A DNA stretch of 38,483 nt from Calothrix rhizosoleniae SC01 (GCF_900185595.1 NZ_FYBH01000164.1:1-38483), one strand, 5' to 3'; positions 26,860 through 35,618 are shown, numbered from the stretch's first letter. Notes: generated by a model not told the origin, from the sequence alone. Made by a program: numbers and translations.

Positions 26860-27453
26860 ATGCCTATAGGCTATCCTAGTGTTCCTTACAGATTACCAGG
26901 GGAACAGTTTACACAATGGGTTAATATTTATACTCGACTTGCCCGCGATCGCATCATTTTTCTTGGGGAAGATGTAAATGATCAAAATGCTAATGAAATC
27001 ATCGCCATTATGTTATATCTGGATTCTGAGGATCCAGGTAAGGACATTTTCCTATACATTAATTCACCTGGCGGTGTCGTTTCATCAGGTTTGGCGATTT
27101 ACGATACCATGCAACACATCAAATCCGATGTGGTAACTATCTGTCTCGGTTTAGCTGCTTCTATGGGTTCGTTCCTATTAGCGGGGGGAACTAAGGGTAA
27201 ACGTTTGGCATTACCCCATTCCCGTATCATGATTCACCAACCTTCTGGGGGAACCCGTGGACAAGCGACAGATATTCAAATTGAAGCCAGGGAAATCTTG
27301 CGAATCCGTCAAGAACTGAATAGTATTTGCGCTCAGAATACAGGACAACCTTTAGAAAAGATTGAAAAAGATATGGATCGTGACTTTTTCATGTCTGCTC
27401 AAGAAGCTCTAGAATATGGGTTGATTGACAAAGTGATTGAGGAGCGGAATTAA
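26860..27453 (+). CDS. clpP: ATP-dependent Clp protease proteolytic subunit (ClpP3-like)
   Basis: A 197-residue serine protease subunit with the full triad: Ser101 ([11 protein letters not shown]), His126 ([11 protein letters not shown]) and Asp175 (DMDRDFFMS). It pairs with the upstream clpR, so ClpP3 is the likely type; ring assembly with ClpR and docking to ClpC is known from Synechococcus. ATG 26860 follows CGGAG at about 8 bases. The gap to clpR contains no terminator. Confidence 0.95.
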   Translation: MPIGYPSVPYRLPGEQFTQWVNIYTRLARDRIIFLGEDVNDQNANEIIAIMLYLDSEDPGKDIFLYINSPGGVVSSGLAIYDTMQHIKSDVVTICLGLAASMGSFLLAGGTKGKRLALPHSRIMIHQPSGGTRGQATDIQIEAREILRIRQELNSICAQNTGQPLEKIEKDMDRDFFMSAQEALEYGLIDKVIEERN

Positions 27454-27464
27454 TTTTCATTTAA

Positions 27465-27547
27465 CAGTTATCAGTTATCAACCATAAATAAATGGTATGC
27501 TCCATATTAATTGGTGAATTAGCAACTCCATTGGTAACTGATAACTG
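27465..27547. repeat. Inverted pair of TTATCAGTTA-type repeats
   Basis: CAGTTATCAGTTA (27465-27477) and TAACTGATAACTG (27535-27547) are perfect reverse complements, 57 bases apart, just after clpP. Such ATCAGTT units are common intergenic repeats in Nostocales; the pair could fold and end the clp transcript. The rest of 27454-27738 holds no gene. Confidence 0.6.
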
Positions 27548-27738
27548 AAAATTGTTAAGGGTGAACTTTAAAGATATATTTCAGTCTTTATTATGAGTAA
27601 CTCAGACTGGAGATATTTACGACAGTCAACTACATAATACGAAGTAAAACGGATTCAAATTTCGTTAACTAGTGTTATGCTTTGCTTACTTACCCTCAAG
27701 TAAGTTATTGTTTAATATTCAATGACTGATAGCTAAAG

Positions 27739-28344
27739 ATGGATTTTGGAGATTGCTACCGTTTATTAGGTTTGAGGGCGGGAGCTTCATTTATAGATAT
27801 AAAAGCGTCTTATAGAAGACTAGCACAGCAATATCATCCCGATATTAACCCAAACGATCAACAAGCAAAAGACAAGTTTATCGCCTTGACAGAGGCTTAT
27901 AAATTACTCTTACAGGTTATACCTCCCCCAGAGGTAAAAGCAAAATCTAGTCAGCCACCATTTGCGGGTGAGGAAATAAAATTTAAGCAACCAGAGGTAG
28001 CAAAGCCTGTTAAGCAGAAACCGCCCCATCTTTCAGAAATAGAACATCAACTGAAATGGAAGACTTACGAACAGTTACAGCGATTTTTGCAAGCCAAACA
28101 GTTCCCTCAGGCGATATCCTTAGCTGAGGCTTTGCAACAACGCTTGTCCAATGATGCGGAAGTACGCCAATGGTTGGCTATATCATATCAGTTATGGGGG
28201 CGATCGCTCATGGCCCAAAAGCAAATGTTAAAAGCTCGGATTTATCTGCAAAAAGCCCTGAAGACAGATCCTCTGAATAGAAGTTTATGGAATCAGGTAC
28301 AGCGAGATTTGCAGCGCATGGAAACCATTTCTGCTTCTTCATAA
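27739..28344 (+). CDS. J-domain protein with C-terminal TPR-like helices
   Basis: 201 residues. The first 60 form a J domain (CYRLLGLRAGASFIDIKASY, then QQYHPDINP with the HPD motif that stimulates DnaK ATPase). A proline/lysine linker follows, then a helical region with TPR-like spacing (EVRQWLAISYQLWGRSLMAQ, ARIYLQKALKTDPLNRSLW). No zinc-finger or client-binding domains of canonical DnaJ are present, so it is a specialised type III J protein whose client is unknown. It stands between clpP and recR as a single gene. Confidence 0.92.
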   Translation: MDFGDCYRLLGLRAGASFIDIKASYRRLAQQYHPDINPNDQQAKDKFIALTEAYKLLLQVIPPPEVKAKSSQPPFAGEEIKFKQPEVAKPVKQKPPHLSEIEHQLKWKTYEQLQRFLQAKQFPQAISLAEALQQRLSNDAEVRQWLAISYQLWGRSLMAQKQMLKARIYLQKALKTDPLNRSLWNQVQRDLQRMETISASS

Positions 28345-28447
28345 ATTGACATTCTGTGCCTTAAATAAAGGGTTGGAGAATCTTGGTTTAATGAGTCCCC
28401 TTGCATTATCTAGCCTAGAGGTGGCTCTCCCCAAGTAATAATGTCAC

Positions 28448-29044
28448 TTAATCTAATTCGCGTCTACCTTCCAAGGCTCTTGCTAAAGTTACCTCATCTG
28501 CATATTCTAAATCACCACCCACAGGTAAACCAAAAGCAATACGGGTAACTTTGGTGAATGGCTTTAATAACTGACCGATATATAGGGTAGTAGTTTCACC
28601 CTCTACACTGGGACTGATGGCGAGAATCACTTCTTGGGGCTGTTGTTGACTGACTCTTCGTACCAAAGCTTGGATATTTAACTGTTCTGGTCCTATACCA
28701 TCTATGGGAGAAATTACCCCTCCTAATACATGATACTTCCCTTTGTATTCCCTAGTTTTTTCCAAAGCAATCACATCACGGGAATCTTCGACTACACACA
28801 AAGTTTTAGTATCGCGGTTAGGATTGCGGCAAATTTCGCAAATTGCTTCTGCTGATAGATGAAAGCATTCCCGACACAAGCCTACCTGTTTTTTCGCATC
28901 AACTAGGGCTTGAGCTAAAGCTTGTACTTCTGCTTCTGGACGCTTAAGGATATGCAGAGCTAGTCGCTGTGCTGTTTTGGGACCTACTCCTGGTAAGCGT
29001 TGGAATTGTTCGATTAGTCGGGCTAAGGGGCGTGCGTAAACCGT
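28448..29044 (-). CDS. recR: Recombination mediator RecR, apparent ACG start
   Basis: RecR works with RecF/RecO in loading RecA at gaps. Only from a TTG inside the protein (28879) is there an ordinary start, giving 143 residues without the N-terminus. However, the frame continues upstream through [20 protein letters not shown] (helix-hairpin-helix) into the C4 zinc finger (GLCREC...AICEIC) and Toprim domain ([14 protein letters not shown]). The frame is open back to a TAG at 29081-29083, and in between there is no ATG, GTG or TTG. An ACG at 29044-29042 sits 8 bases after AGGAG, exactly where the family's start should be, giving 198 residues, the normal length. So either ACG is used, or the start codon has mutated, or a base is misread. 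Confidence 0.9.
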   Translation of the reverse strand, partial: TVYARPLARLIEQFQRLPGVGPKTAQRLALHILKRPEAEVQALAQALVDAKKQVGLCRECFHLSAEAICEICRNPNRDTKTLCVVEDSRDVIALEKTREYKGKYHVLGGVISPIDGIGPEQLNIQALVRRVSQQQPQEVILAISPSVEGETTTLYIGQLLKPFTKVTRIAFGLPVGGDLEYADEVTLARALEGRRELD

Positions 29045-29344
29045 TGTCTTGTCTCCTGTGGGTGTGTACTTTAACTATGATGACATTCTTGGGGAATTTT
29101 GGGATTGGTGATTTAAGTTGTTGAAGGTAAAGGTGAAGTGGATTTTTTACACCTCAATCATATTTGTGGAAACTTCCTTGTTCTTCAAAAATTCTTGTAT
29201 TGTAACCATGTCCAAACAATCTTCTAATAAGTAAAATTTATACTCATAGTTATGTACATTACTTAAGATGATTGTGTAGTTGCTACTTATCAGGAAATGT
29301 TCAAGTGCTTTCACAGTATCGCTGATTTATACACAAAATAGCTC
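29045..29344. other. Gene-free stretch between recR and the SLATT-like gene
   Basis: The recR Shine-Dalgarno lies at its left edge. Otherwise AT-rich sequence without repeats, RNA genes or frames that I can support. Confidence 0.4.
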
Positions 29345-29881
29345 ATGAATTCAGATCTAAACAATTTCCCTCAAACACTTATCCTCCTCGAAGATATAGC
29401 TCGAAATGCCCGAATTAATAAACATCAACACTTTTCTGCTGCTGAGAGAAATCATTTCTCCAATAATGTATTCGGCTCTGTTGCAATAGTGATCAATATA
29501 ACTTTGGGCTCTGTGCTATTTGTAACTATTTCAGAGAACTTGCCAGATATTGCAAAATGGATAAGTGGATTCATGGCAATGATTGCTGCTGCTTGTGGTG
29601 GTATACAAACTTTCTTTAATTTTCAAAAAGTTTTTGAAGGGCATCGAAGAATTGCCAATCAGTACCTTGAAATTCAACGTGAGTGTGAGCGACTTTTAGC
29701 ATTATTTGCTGATCGGTTAATTGATATAGAGGGTCTAGCAAAAGAAGTTGAATTGCTCAATAAGCAGTATAGTACTACCAATAATGATGCAGAAGTTTTC
29801 CCTACAGGAGATAGAGATTTTAAAAAAGCACAACGCCATGAACAAAAAAGGAAGGAAAATAGAAAAGCATTACGCCACTAA
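29345..29881 (+). CDS. SLATT-like two-helix membrane protein
   Basis: 178 residues: a short N-terminal helix (LILLEDIARNARINKHQHFS), two transmembrane helices (about 44-63, VFGSVAIVINITLGSVLFVT, and 72-90, ISGFMAMIAAACGGIQTFF), then a long cytoplasmic helix with the motif FEGHRRIANQYLEIQRECER and a basic tail. This layout matches SLATT domains, two-helix membrane proteins predicted to be pore-forming effectors in nucleotide-signalled conflict systems. No SMODS nucleotidyltransferase, SLOG or reverse transcriptase gene is next to it, so it would be a stand-alone form. Next to it lies a cut-down antitoxin gene on the other strand, a setting typical of defence-gene debris. The family call is by eye. 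Confidence 0.6.
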   Translation: MNSDLNNFPQTLILLEDIARNARINKHQHFSAAERNHFSNNVFGSVAIVINITLGSVLFVTISENLPDIAKWISGFMAMIAAACGGIQTFFNFQKVFEGHRRIANQYLEIQRECERLLALFADRLIDIEGLAKEVELLNKQYSTTNNDAEVFPTGDRDFKKAQRHEQKRKENRKALRH

Positions 29882-29914
29882 TGGTACAAGCTTAAATATT
29901 TACATGGACATTAC

Positions 29915-30109
29915 TTAAATAAATAAGCTATGTGATACCTTAAAATGCTCGCCAAGTGCTTTTGCTTGTGTCTTGCTAGTGGAGCGTTTACCATTTACCA
30001 CTTCAGATACCACTCCACTTGAAAGAATGATACCTACCAAGTCGGATTGGCGAGTCCTGCTAGCTTCCATAATGTGTTGGAGAATTTCACAGGGAGTAGA
30101 TTTATCCAT
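29915..30109 (-). pseudogene. HigA-type antitoxin, C-terminal HTH half only
   Basis: YPMDKSTPCEILQHIMEAS, QSDLVGIILSSGVVSEVVNGKR and SKTQAKALGEHFKVSHSLFI match the Xre-type HTH half of HigA antitoxins almost residue for residue. The N-terminal half of about 60 residues is missing; the frame before Met (up to 30193) has unrelated residues. No HigB-type toxin is seen within reach. From ATG 30109 a 64-residue HTH piece could still be made, so a residual DNA-binding product is possible. Confidence 0.75.
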
Positions 30110-30332
30110 TGGGTACCCGACTTGTGTAGAGTGGCGTGAGATCCCAAGACCGGATTGACTCAACTTTCCGCAAAATCCAAAATTTTTTGACATACAAACA
30201 AGAAAAAACTACCATTGTATTTAAAAACACTATTTTTTATATCTACTCAAGGTAAATTAATACAGTGCAATGGAGTGTCTGGGGTGCATTTACTCAACTA
30301 TGAACCAAGCTTCCCAAGACGGAGAAAAATAA

Positions 30333-31073
30333 GTGCAAATTACACAACGCAATGTGGAATTGAGGGTGGATGACAGTTTAATGCGGGTGTATGTAGCAGG
30401 ACCAAAACCGCCAGGTCAATATCCAGGGATTTTGTTTTACAGTGATATTTATCAGCTGGGCGCTCCCATGATTCGTTTGGTTAACTACCTAGCTGGATTT
30501 GGCTATGTGGTAGCAGCACCGGAAATTTTTCACCGCTTGGAACCCGTGGGTTCGGTGATTGAACCGAATGATATTGGAAGGATGCGGGGTAATGATGATG
30601 CCCGCAGAACTTCCATTCCCGCTTATGATGCTGATTGTCGGGCTGTAATTAATTTTCTCCAAGCAGAGGGTGCAGTTAATCCGCAAAAAATTGGTACCCT
30701 TGGCTTTTGTATTGGGGGACATTTGTCTTTTCGTGCTGCTTTTAACAGTGAAATTAAAGCAGCTGTTTGCTGCTATCCTACAGGTATTCCCAGTGGTAAA
30801 TTGGGTTTAGGTATAGCCGATACCATTGAACGGGTGGATAAAATCAAGGGAGAAATACTACTTATTTTAGGTACTTTAGATCCTCATATTCCCGAAACAG
30901 ATCGCAATACTTTAATTACATCCTTGGAGAATGCCAATATAAACCACAAAGTTGTTTTATATGCAGCAGAACATACATTTATGCGGGATGATGGTTACCG
31001 CTATGATCCGGAAAAATCTACCTCTGCATGGTCTGAAATTATTACCTTCTTGTCAAATAATTTTAGCTTTTAG
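30333..31073 (+). CDS. Dienelactone hydrolase family protein
   Basis: A 246-residue alpha/beta hydrolase of the dienelactone hydrolase (carboxymethylenebutenolidase) family. The start is GTG 30333, behind GGAG. The nucleophile is Cys in the elbow GFCIGGH, as in true DLH enzymes, with the acid Asp in LGTLDPHIP and the His in AAEHTFMRD. No signal peptide. Known relatives open cyclic lactones in aromatic breakdown, but in cyanobacteria the substrate is unknown. It is a single gene. Confidence 0.92.
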   Translation: MQITQRNVELRVDDSLMRVYVAGPKPPGQYPGILFYSDIYQLGAPMIRLVNYLAGFGYVVAAPEIFHRLEPVGSVIEPNDIGRMRGNDDARRTSIPAYDADCRAVINFLQAEGAVNPQKIGTLGFCIGGHLSFRAAFNSEIKAAVCCYPTGIPSGKLGLGIADTIERVDKIKGEILLILGTLDPHIPETDRNTLITSLENANINHKVVLYAAEHTFMRDDGYRYDPEKSTSAWSEIITFLSNNFSF

Positions 31074-31194
31074 ATTTTAGACTTCGTCGTGAGCGCTCAG
31101 TCGAACGATTTTAGATTGAGTCTACATAAGTGCATCGCTTACCGCAATTGCTTATCAATAATACTATGGTCTTGTACTATTAAGGAATTAATGA

Positions 31195-31983
31195 TCACGC
31201 ATTTTTCCTAGAGAAGGGTAGATTTTGAATCAATATAATTCCTATCAGAACCAGAATACATAATATTGCTGTTATCCTCAGCGTGGGAATATTTACATGC
31301 TTAAGGGCGATCGCTACTAAAGCCCAAACTGTTACCCCAGGATAAACTATATCTTTATTTTGGATTGCAATCAATCCCGCGATCGCAGTGGCGATTGATA
31401 ACATAATAATAGTCCATATTTCCGTGGAAATACCCCATCCATTCCATCCCTGAAAAGATAGGGTGCAAGCTACATTAACAATAGTTGCCACACTAATCCA
31501 GCCTAAGTAAATACTAATAGGTCGGTGAATACACCATTTTTTACCTCGGGATACAGTCTTTTTATCAACTCTCAAGCGCAGATAGATAGCTATCAAAGGT
31601 AACAAAATTAAGAGCATTGCTACCACAGAAACTGCAAACAACCTGTACAAAAATAGATATACCCAGATACATTGAGCTAAAGATGCAATTGTGAGCAAAT
31701 ACCCAACCTTACGTAAATCCTCATCCTGTCTCTGGCTAGGTAGCAATTGATAGATACCAAAAGCGAACAATCCTAAGTAAATCAAACCCCAAATTGCAAA
31801 GGCATAATTAGCAGGAATAATCAGAACATTTTTAAATAAGGTATTGGATATTTTTCCGATATTGATTCCTCCCGCAGGAAAAATATTGGATATTACATTT
31901 ACTATAAAAGCTGTAGCAATTGCTACAAATGTAACAATTTGCCGCCATAAATCCCGGTAATTACTAGACTTTGATTGTTCCAT
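31195..31983 (-). CDS. TspO-related (tryptophan-rich sensory protein-like) membrane protein
   Basis: 262 residues with about eight hydrophobic helices, starting with LWRQIVTFVAIATAFIVNVI. The segment PANYAFAIWGLIYLGLFAFG resembles the TspO/MBR signature around helix 1-2, and a Trp-rich stretch (GWNGWGISTEIWTIIM) follows later. It is longer than classical TspO (about 160 residues, five helices) and belongs to the extended group often annotated as tryptophan-rich sensory proteins in cyanobacteria. Ligand and role (tetrapyrrole or stress) are unknown. Single gene. Confidence 0.78.
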   Translation of the reverse strand: MEQSKSSNYRDLWRQIVTFVAIATAFIVNVISNIFPAGGINIGKISNTLFKNVLIIPANYAFAIWGLIYLGLFAFGIYQLLPSQRQDEDLRKVGYLLTIASLAQCIWVYLFLYRLFAVSVVAMLLILLPLIAIYLRLRVDKKTVSRGKKWCIHRPISIYLGWISVATIVNVACTLSFQGWNGWGISTEIWTIIMLSIATAIAGLIAIQNKDIVYPGVTVWALVAIALKHVNIPTLRITAILCILVLIGIILIQNLPFSRKNA

Positions 31984-32093
31984 AGCATCTATTCAGTGAT
32001 TAGTGATTTATCAGCAGTATAGAAGTGGGTAGTTGGATATTGATCACCTGTTAATCAAGGATACATGAATTGTTTTACCAGAAGTGTAACGAG

Positions 32094-32246
32094 AGGGTGA
32101 AAGCCCTTGAAAAATAGCAACACAGTTGCACGTTTCGTTCTTTAGATAGGGGATGAAACCCGATACTGTGGGATAAATCCCACAGTATCCGCATAATCTT
32201 AATATTATTTATTATCCTACATTATGGGATAATAAATAATATTAAG
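32094..32246. repeat. Series of four hairpins leading into the TnpB relic
   Basis: In order: AGGG/CCCT (32094-32107), GCAAC/GTTGC (32117-32129), a perfect 13-bp stem GATACTGTGGGAT/ATCCCACAGTATC with a 2-base loop (32162-32189), and a perfect 20-bp stem CTTAATATTATTTATTATCC with its complement (32198-32217 and 32227-32246, 9-base loop). AAGGAGG follows at once and then the TnpB start. This is probably the left end of an IS200/IS605-like element, whose ends are recognised as hairpins. The 31984-32093 part before it shows nothing. Confidence 0.75.
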
Positions 32247-32258
32247 GAGGTGATTTTT

Positions 32259-32335
32259 TTGTACGGTTGTCAGCAGATTTTAATTCACCCAAATCCAGAT
32301 TTAAAAGCAATTTTATCATTTATTTGCTCCCAATC
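32259..32335 (+). pseudogene. TnpB (IS200/IS605 family) N-terminal relic
   Basis: From TTG 32259, 8 bases after AAGGAGG, the frame reads LYGCQQILIHPNPDLKAILS then FICSQS, the typical N-terminus of a TnpB group. An insertion sequence then cuts it at 32336. Beyond the insertion (from 33248) the frame reads NNTNLTVIMFLASHQ and stops, so the rest of TnpB was already lost or diverged there. Confidence 0.78.
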
Positions 32336-32337
32336 TA

Positions 32338-33247
32338 AGAGGATGTTTTAAAAGTGGGGGGCTATGGTAAGAAAGCTCACAAGTTTAAGCTGAAATTGAA
32401 GACATCAGCAGCTTGCGAACAATGAATATATATCCTAGCAACTTAACATGGGAACAGTGGGAATTGATTGTAGACCTGTTTCCAGAATCAAAACCAGGTG
32501 GTCGCCCAAGAGAAGTATCAATTTATGCTGTGATGAATGCGATTCTTTATGTACTTTGTCAAGGGTGTACATGGCGGGCATTACCTGGAGATTTCCCAGC
32601 TTGGTCAACAGTTTACGGATATTTCTGGCGATGGTACAAAGACGGCACTTGGCTGAAGATACATGACAAACTTTACCAATGGGTTAGGGTAGCTGCTGAG
32701 CATGAACCGAGTCCATCAGAAGCCGCAGTTGATAGTCAATCTGTAGAAACAGCAACCATGATATCTCAAGAAGTTGGTTACGATGCAGGAAAACAAATAC
32801 ATGGGCGTAAACGACATCTAAGTGTGGATTTACTTGGACTGGTTTTACGGGTTTTAGTTACATCCGCTTCAGTTCCGGAGCGTGCTGGAGCCAAAAAAGT
32901 TCTTAAACGAGTTCATCGTATGGGTGGCGAGAGCATTAATCGTTTACATACAATTTGGATGGATGGAGAATATCGGGGGGAAGACTTCATGCAATGGGTG
33001 ATGGATATGTTTCGATGGATTGTTGAAATAGTACTCAGACCATTAGAGAAGAAGGGTTTTGTTCTTTTACCGAAGCGATGGGTTGTGGAAAGAACTTTCG
33101 TTTGGCTCAATTGGTGCCAACGCTTAAGCAAAGATTACGAAAAACTACCTGAAACTTCTGAGACTTTTATATACATCGCCATGATACGTATTATGGTACG
33201 ACGGCTTGCATAATATTAAGCTCTCTAAGACTTTTAAAACATCCTCT
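32338..33247 (+). mobile_element. IS5-type insertion sequence (910 bp) with TA target duplication
   Basis: Terminal inverted repeats AGAGGATGTTTTAAAAGT (32338-32355) and ACTTTTAAAACATCCTCT (33230-33247) are perfect. A TA dinucleotide flanks both ends (32336-32337 and 33248-33249), the likely target duplication. It carries one intact transposase gene and has inserted in the TnpB relic, so it is younger than it. Perfect ends and an open transposase frame suggest a recent, possibly still active copy. Confidence 0.88.
32422..33213 (+). CDS. IS5-family (IS427-like) DDE transposase
   Basis: 263 residues from ATG 32422 (an in-frame TTG lies 9 bases earlier). The N-terminal DUF4096-type DNA-binding part is visible (LTWEQWELIVDLFPESKPGG, CQGCTWRALPGDFP). 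The catalytic triad follows: Asp in AAVDSQSV, Asp in WMDGEYRG and Glu in VVERTFVWLNWCQRL. Many IS427-group members need a frameshift to join two frames; here the protein is one uninterrupted frame. Acts on the inverted repeats at 32338 and 33247. Confidence 0.92.
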   Translation: MNIYPSNLTWEQWELIVDLFPESKPGGRPREVSIYAVMNAILYVLCQGCTWRALPGDFPAWSTVYGYFWRWYKDGTWLKIHDKLYQWVRVAAEHEPSPSEAAVDSQSVETATMISQEVGYDAGKQIHGRKRHLSVDLLGLVLRVLVTSASVPERAGAKKVLKRVHRMGGESINRLHTIWMDGEYRGEDFMQWVMDMFRWIVEIVLRPLEKKGFVLLPKRWVVERTFVWLNWCQRLSKDYEKLPETSETFIYIAMIRIMVRRLA

Positions 33248-33249
33248 TA

Positions 33250-33859
33250 ACAACACAAATCTCACGGTAATAATGTTTCTAGCTTCACATCAATAAGCTC
33301 TGAAATTAGAGAATACTAATTATTATCAACTTTATATTGTTTACGTATAGATATATTTGCAAAAATATTTTTTTTGTGAATATAAAGTTTTGTCGCCATC
33401 ATAAGTCTCAATATTTATACTTGGTTCTATCTCAAAAAGATATACAAGCAACAAATAAATCATATTTTTTATATCAGTAATAAAACGGTTTTTATTTCCC
33501 TTAAATACTAGATAGTATTGATTTATAAATCTAGTGCAATATAGAGCCGATGATATGCTGTTTGACATTGCTGAAAATAATCTCCATTTTCTTGCCTCTC
33601 AGCAAAAAAGATTTTTGCTCTTCATATCCTTATCAAGATAATTGGGAATTATATAGGAATCTGGGTTGACTTCTGAAAAGCTAACTAGGGTAACTAGGCT
33701 GTCTGTAATATCTCAATTCCTTGATAATTTTGCATTATGAACTGTGTTCTAACACACTATGATATATATTTTTATGCGAAAAGAGAATAATATCCCTATA
33801 TGTTGAAGTCTATTTTTTATTAATCATTTTTAGTAATTACTATTTAAACAGTAAATTTT
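33250..33859. other. AT-rich stretch without supported genes
   Basis: About 610 bases of strongly AT-rich DNA between the insertion sequence and the small membrane protein gene. One 75-codon frame on the minus strand (33341-33568) has no ribosome site and no recognisable motif. The composition suggests decayed accessory DNA. Confidence 0.5.
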
Positions 33860-34144
33860 ATGTCATTTGCAGCCCCAAATAAGAAGAGAACAAATACAAA
33901 TTTATCGAAACAGCACAAACTGAGTAATATTAGAAAAACACTTTACATAACAGGATTTGCTGGGCTATTCCTCATTTCTGGCTCTGCTACTATCTTTTTA
34001 ATATCATCTTTCGTTTATATCAGAAATGATGCTTCTTATCCCACATCACTTCCTTGGGTAGAAAGTAAAAGTCAATGTGAAGAGTTTGGCAGAACTTGGA
34101 GAAATGACCAGTGTTGGGATGGTGAACACAGTCATGATTTTTAA
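33860..34144 (+). CDS. Small single-pass membrane protein, unknown
   Basis: 94 residues: a basic, Asn/Lys-rich N-terminus (residues 1-26, positive inside), one transmembrane helix (about 29-52, LYITGFAGLFLISGSATIFL), then a short outer part with two Cys (SQCEEFGRTW and DQCWDGEH) that could form a disulphide. The ATG has no clear Shine-Dalgarno. The charge pattern and the Cys pair favour a real protein. I do not recognise a family. Its neighbours give no clue: the AT-rich stretch before, truB after on the other strand. Confidence 0.55.
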   Translation: MSFAAPNKKRTNTNLSKQHKLSNIRKTLYITGFAGLFLISGSATIFLISSFVYIRNDASYPTSLPWVESKSQCEEFGRTWRNDQCWDGEHSHDF

Positions 34145-34214
34145 TCTTATACCAATTCTGTATGAGACTGCGCTTAATCGCTCTCACCCCAGAAGAGTAG
34201 GGCTATCCAAACAT

Positions 34215-34274
34215 TAGACGCGGAGCGGCTTCCCGCAGGGTAGACACCTGCGTGAGCTGGATTTGGCGCGTCTA
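34215..34274. repeat. GC-rich palindromic intergenic repeat at the 3' end of truB
   Basis: TAGACGCG (34215-34222) pairs with CGCGTCTA (34267-34274), enclosing GCGGCTTCCCGC, a smaller hairpin. The sequence type (GACGCGGAGCGGCTTCCCGC) is a familiar dispersed repeat in Nostocales genomes. It overlaps the truB stop codon by a few bases. Confidence 0.6.
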
Positions 34275-35168
34275 TATATCAGCTAACACCATTACTGGAA
34301 CTAACAACTTACTATTTTCTGACATTGCTGGTTTTCCCAACCCTAGAAAACACCCATCTTCTCCATACACTCGCAACATTTGATCACGAACATCCCCATC
34401 ATCATCTATGGGAACACGCTGTCCTTGACACCACTTACGGGCAGGAATTGTTGCTAAAGTAACAATAGATAGATGTTTTAGAGGAATATCCGCAGGAATA
34501 ATTTGGAAATTTCCTGTTTTGAGTTGTCCCTCTAGATCTTGCAAATTAATACTATTCTCTAAGTAAAAACCACTACTAATAGTGCGTTGTAAAGCTGCAA
34601 GAGTACCACCAGTTTTTAGCTTTATACCTAAATCACGAGCGATCGCTCGAATATATGTACCTGCACCACAAGCGATCGCAATATCCAATTCCGGAAAATC
34701 TCCCGTTCGCCAATCCAAAATTTCTATATTAAAAATTTCTACTACCCTGGTGGGAACTTCTACTGTCTTACCCTGACGCGCTAGTTCGTACAAGCGTTTA
34801 CCCTGGACTTGAATGGCGCTATAACGGGGTGGTATTTGCTCTATTTTGCCTGTAAACTGAGCCAAGGCAGTTTCCACCATCGTTAAATTTAATCCCGTAA
34901 CTGGCTGTTGAAAAATCACTTCTCCTTGTAAATCATCAGTAGCCGTACTAATTCCCAAGCGGATTGTGGCTTTGTAGGCTTTATCCCCTGGAAGATACTG
35001 TAATAGGCGCGTTGCTCTTCCTACAGCAATGGGTAAGACTCCAGTTGCTGCTGGATCTAAAGTCCCAGCGTGTCCCACTCGCTTGATTCGTAAAAGTTTT
35101 CGGGTTTTGGCGACGCAGTCATGGGAAGTCCAACCAAATGGTTTGTCGAGATTTAAAAAGCCTTGCAT
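34272..35168 (-). CDS. truB: tRNA pseudouridine(55) synthase
   Basis: Makes pseudouridine 55 in the T-loop of tRNAs. From ATG 35168 ([20 protein letters not shown]) the protein has 298 residues; the longer frame to 35228 adds 20 residues unlike the family. Catalytic Asp38 lies in [14 protein letters not shown]; the downstream motifs [31 protein letters not shown] and a C-terminal PUA-like part ([14 protein letters not shown]) are in place. Single gene; a short element upstream (35200-35223) is shared with sirB. Confidence 0.96.
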   Translation of the reverse strand: MQGFLNLDKPFGWTSHDCVAKTRKLLRIKRVGHAGTLDPAATGVLPIAVGRATRLLQYLPGDKAYKATIRLGISTATDDLQGEVIFQQPVTGLNLTMVETALAQFTGKIEQIPPRYSAIQVQGKRLYELARQGKTVEVPTRVVEIFNIEILDWRTGDFPELDIAIACGAGTYIRAIARDLGIKLKTGGTLAALQRTISSGFYLENSINLQDLEGQLKTGNFQIIPADIPLKHLSIVTLATIPARKWCQGQRVPIDDDGDVRDQMLRVYGEDGCFLGLGKPAMSENSKLLVPVMVLADI

Positions 35169-35199
35169 GGGTGGATGGTGTGGAAAATGTGGTATGGCG

Positions 35200-35223
35200 C
35201 TACGCGCAAGTAATAAGTAATAA
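35200..35223. repeat. 24-bp element shared with 38027-38050
   Basis: CTACGCGCAAGTAATAAGTA followed by ATAA differs by one base from the copy at 38027-38050. Both lie just upstream of minus-strand genes (truB by 32 bases, sirB by 14). Confidence 0.65.
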
Positions 35224-35227
35224 CCCA

Positions 35228-35395
35228 CGGTTCGCCCATTTTTTTTGAAGTTAGAGAAATTGATAAATAACGTGAGAATAGGGATTTGGAGGCAAAATTA
35301 ATACGCTCCCTTGCGCTCACAATCTAAATCAAACGCTAAAACCCTTATTATTTCGTTCTGCATTTTTCTGAACTCGATTTCAAATGGGCGAACCG
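35228..35395. repeat. MITE-like element with 14-bp perfect terminal inverted repeats
   Basis: CGGTTCGCCCATTT (35228-35241) and AAATGGGCGAACCG (35382-35395) are exact reverse complements at the ends of a 168-bp AT-rich unit. No convincing protein is encoded. No clear target duplication is seen at the edges. It lies in the 450-base gap between truB and the Hpt-like gene (35169-35618), which otherwise has only the shared 24-bp element and short unsupported frames. Confidence 0.55.
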
Positions 35396-35618
35396 GGAGT
35401 AATAACTCGGGAGTACCCACTTTATTGCGTATTGCTATAAGAGGGGGAACTGTGTTAGTCCTCTTGTCTCCTTCATTTTTGCATAGCAATCCTAAATATT
35501 TTCTAAATTATGTCGAACCAATTGATAAATTGCATCTACACATAGATATTAGGACATATGAATCACCAGATTTTCATTATGTCATTGGAATCGCGTTGCG
35601 TAACATAAAAAAGTCAGT

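Noticed and set aside
33341-33568. Minus-strand 75-codon frame
   Set aside because: Very AT-rich, no ribosome site, no motif; expected by chance in this composition.
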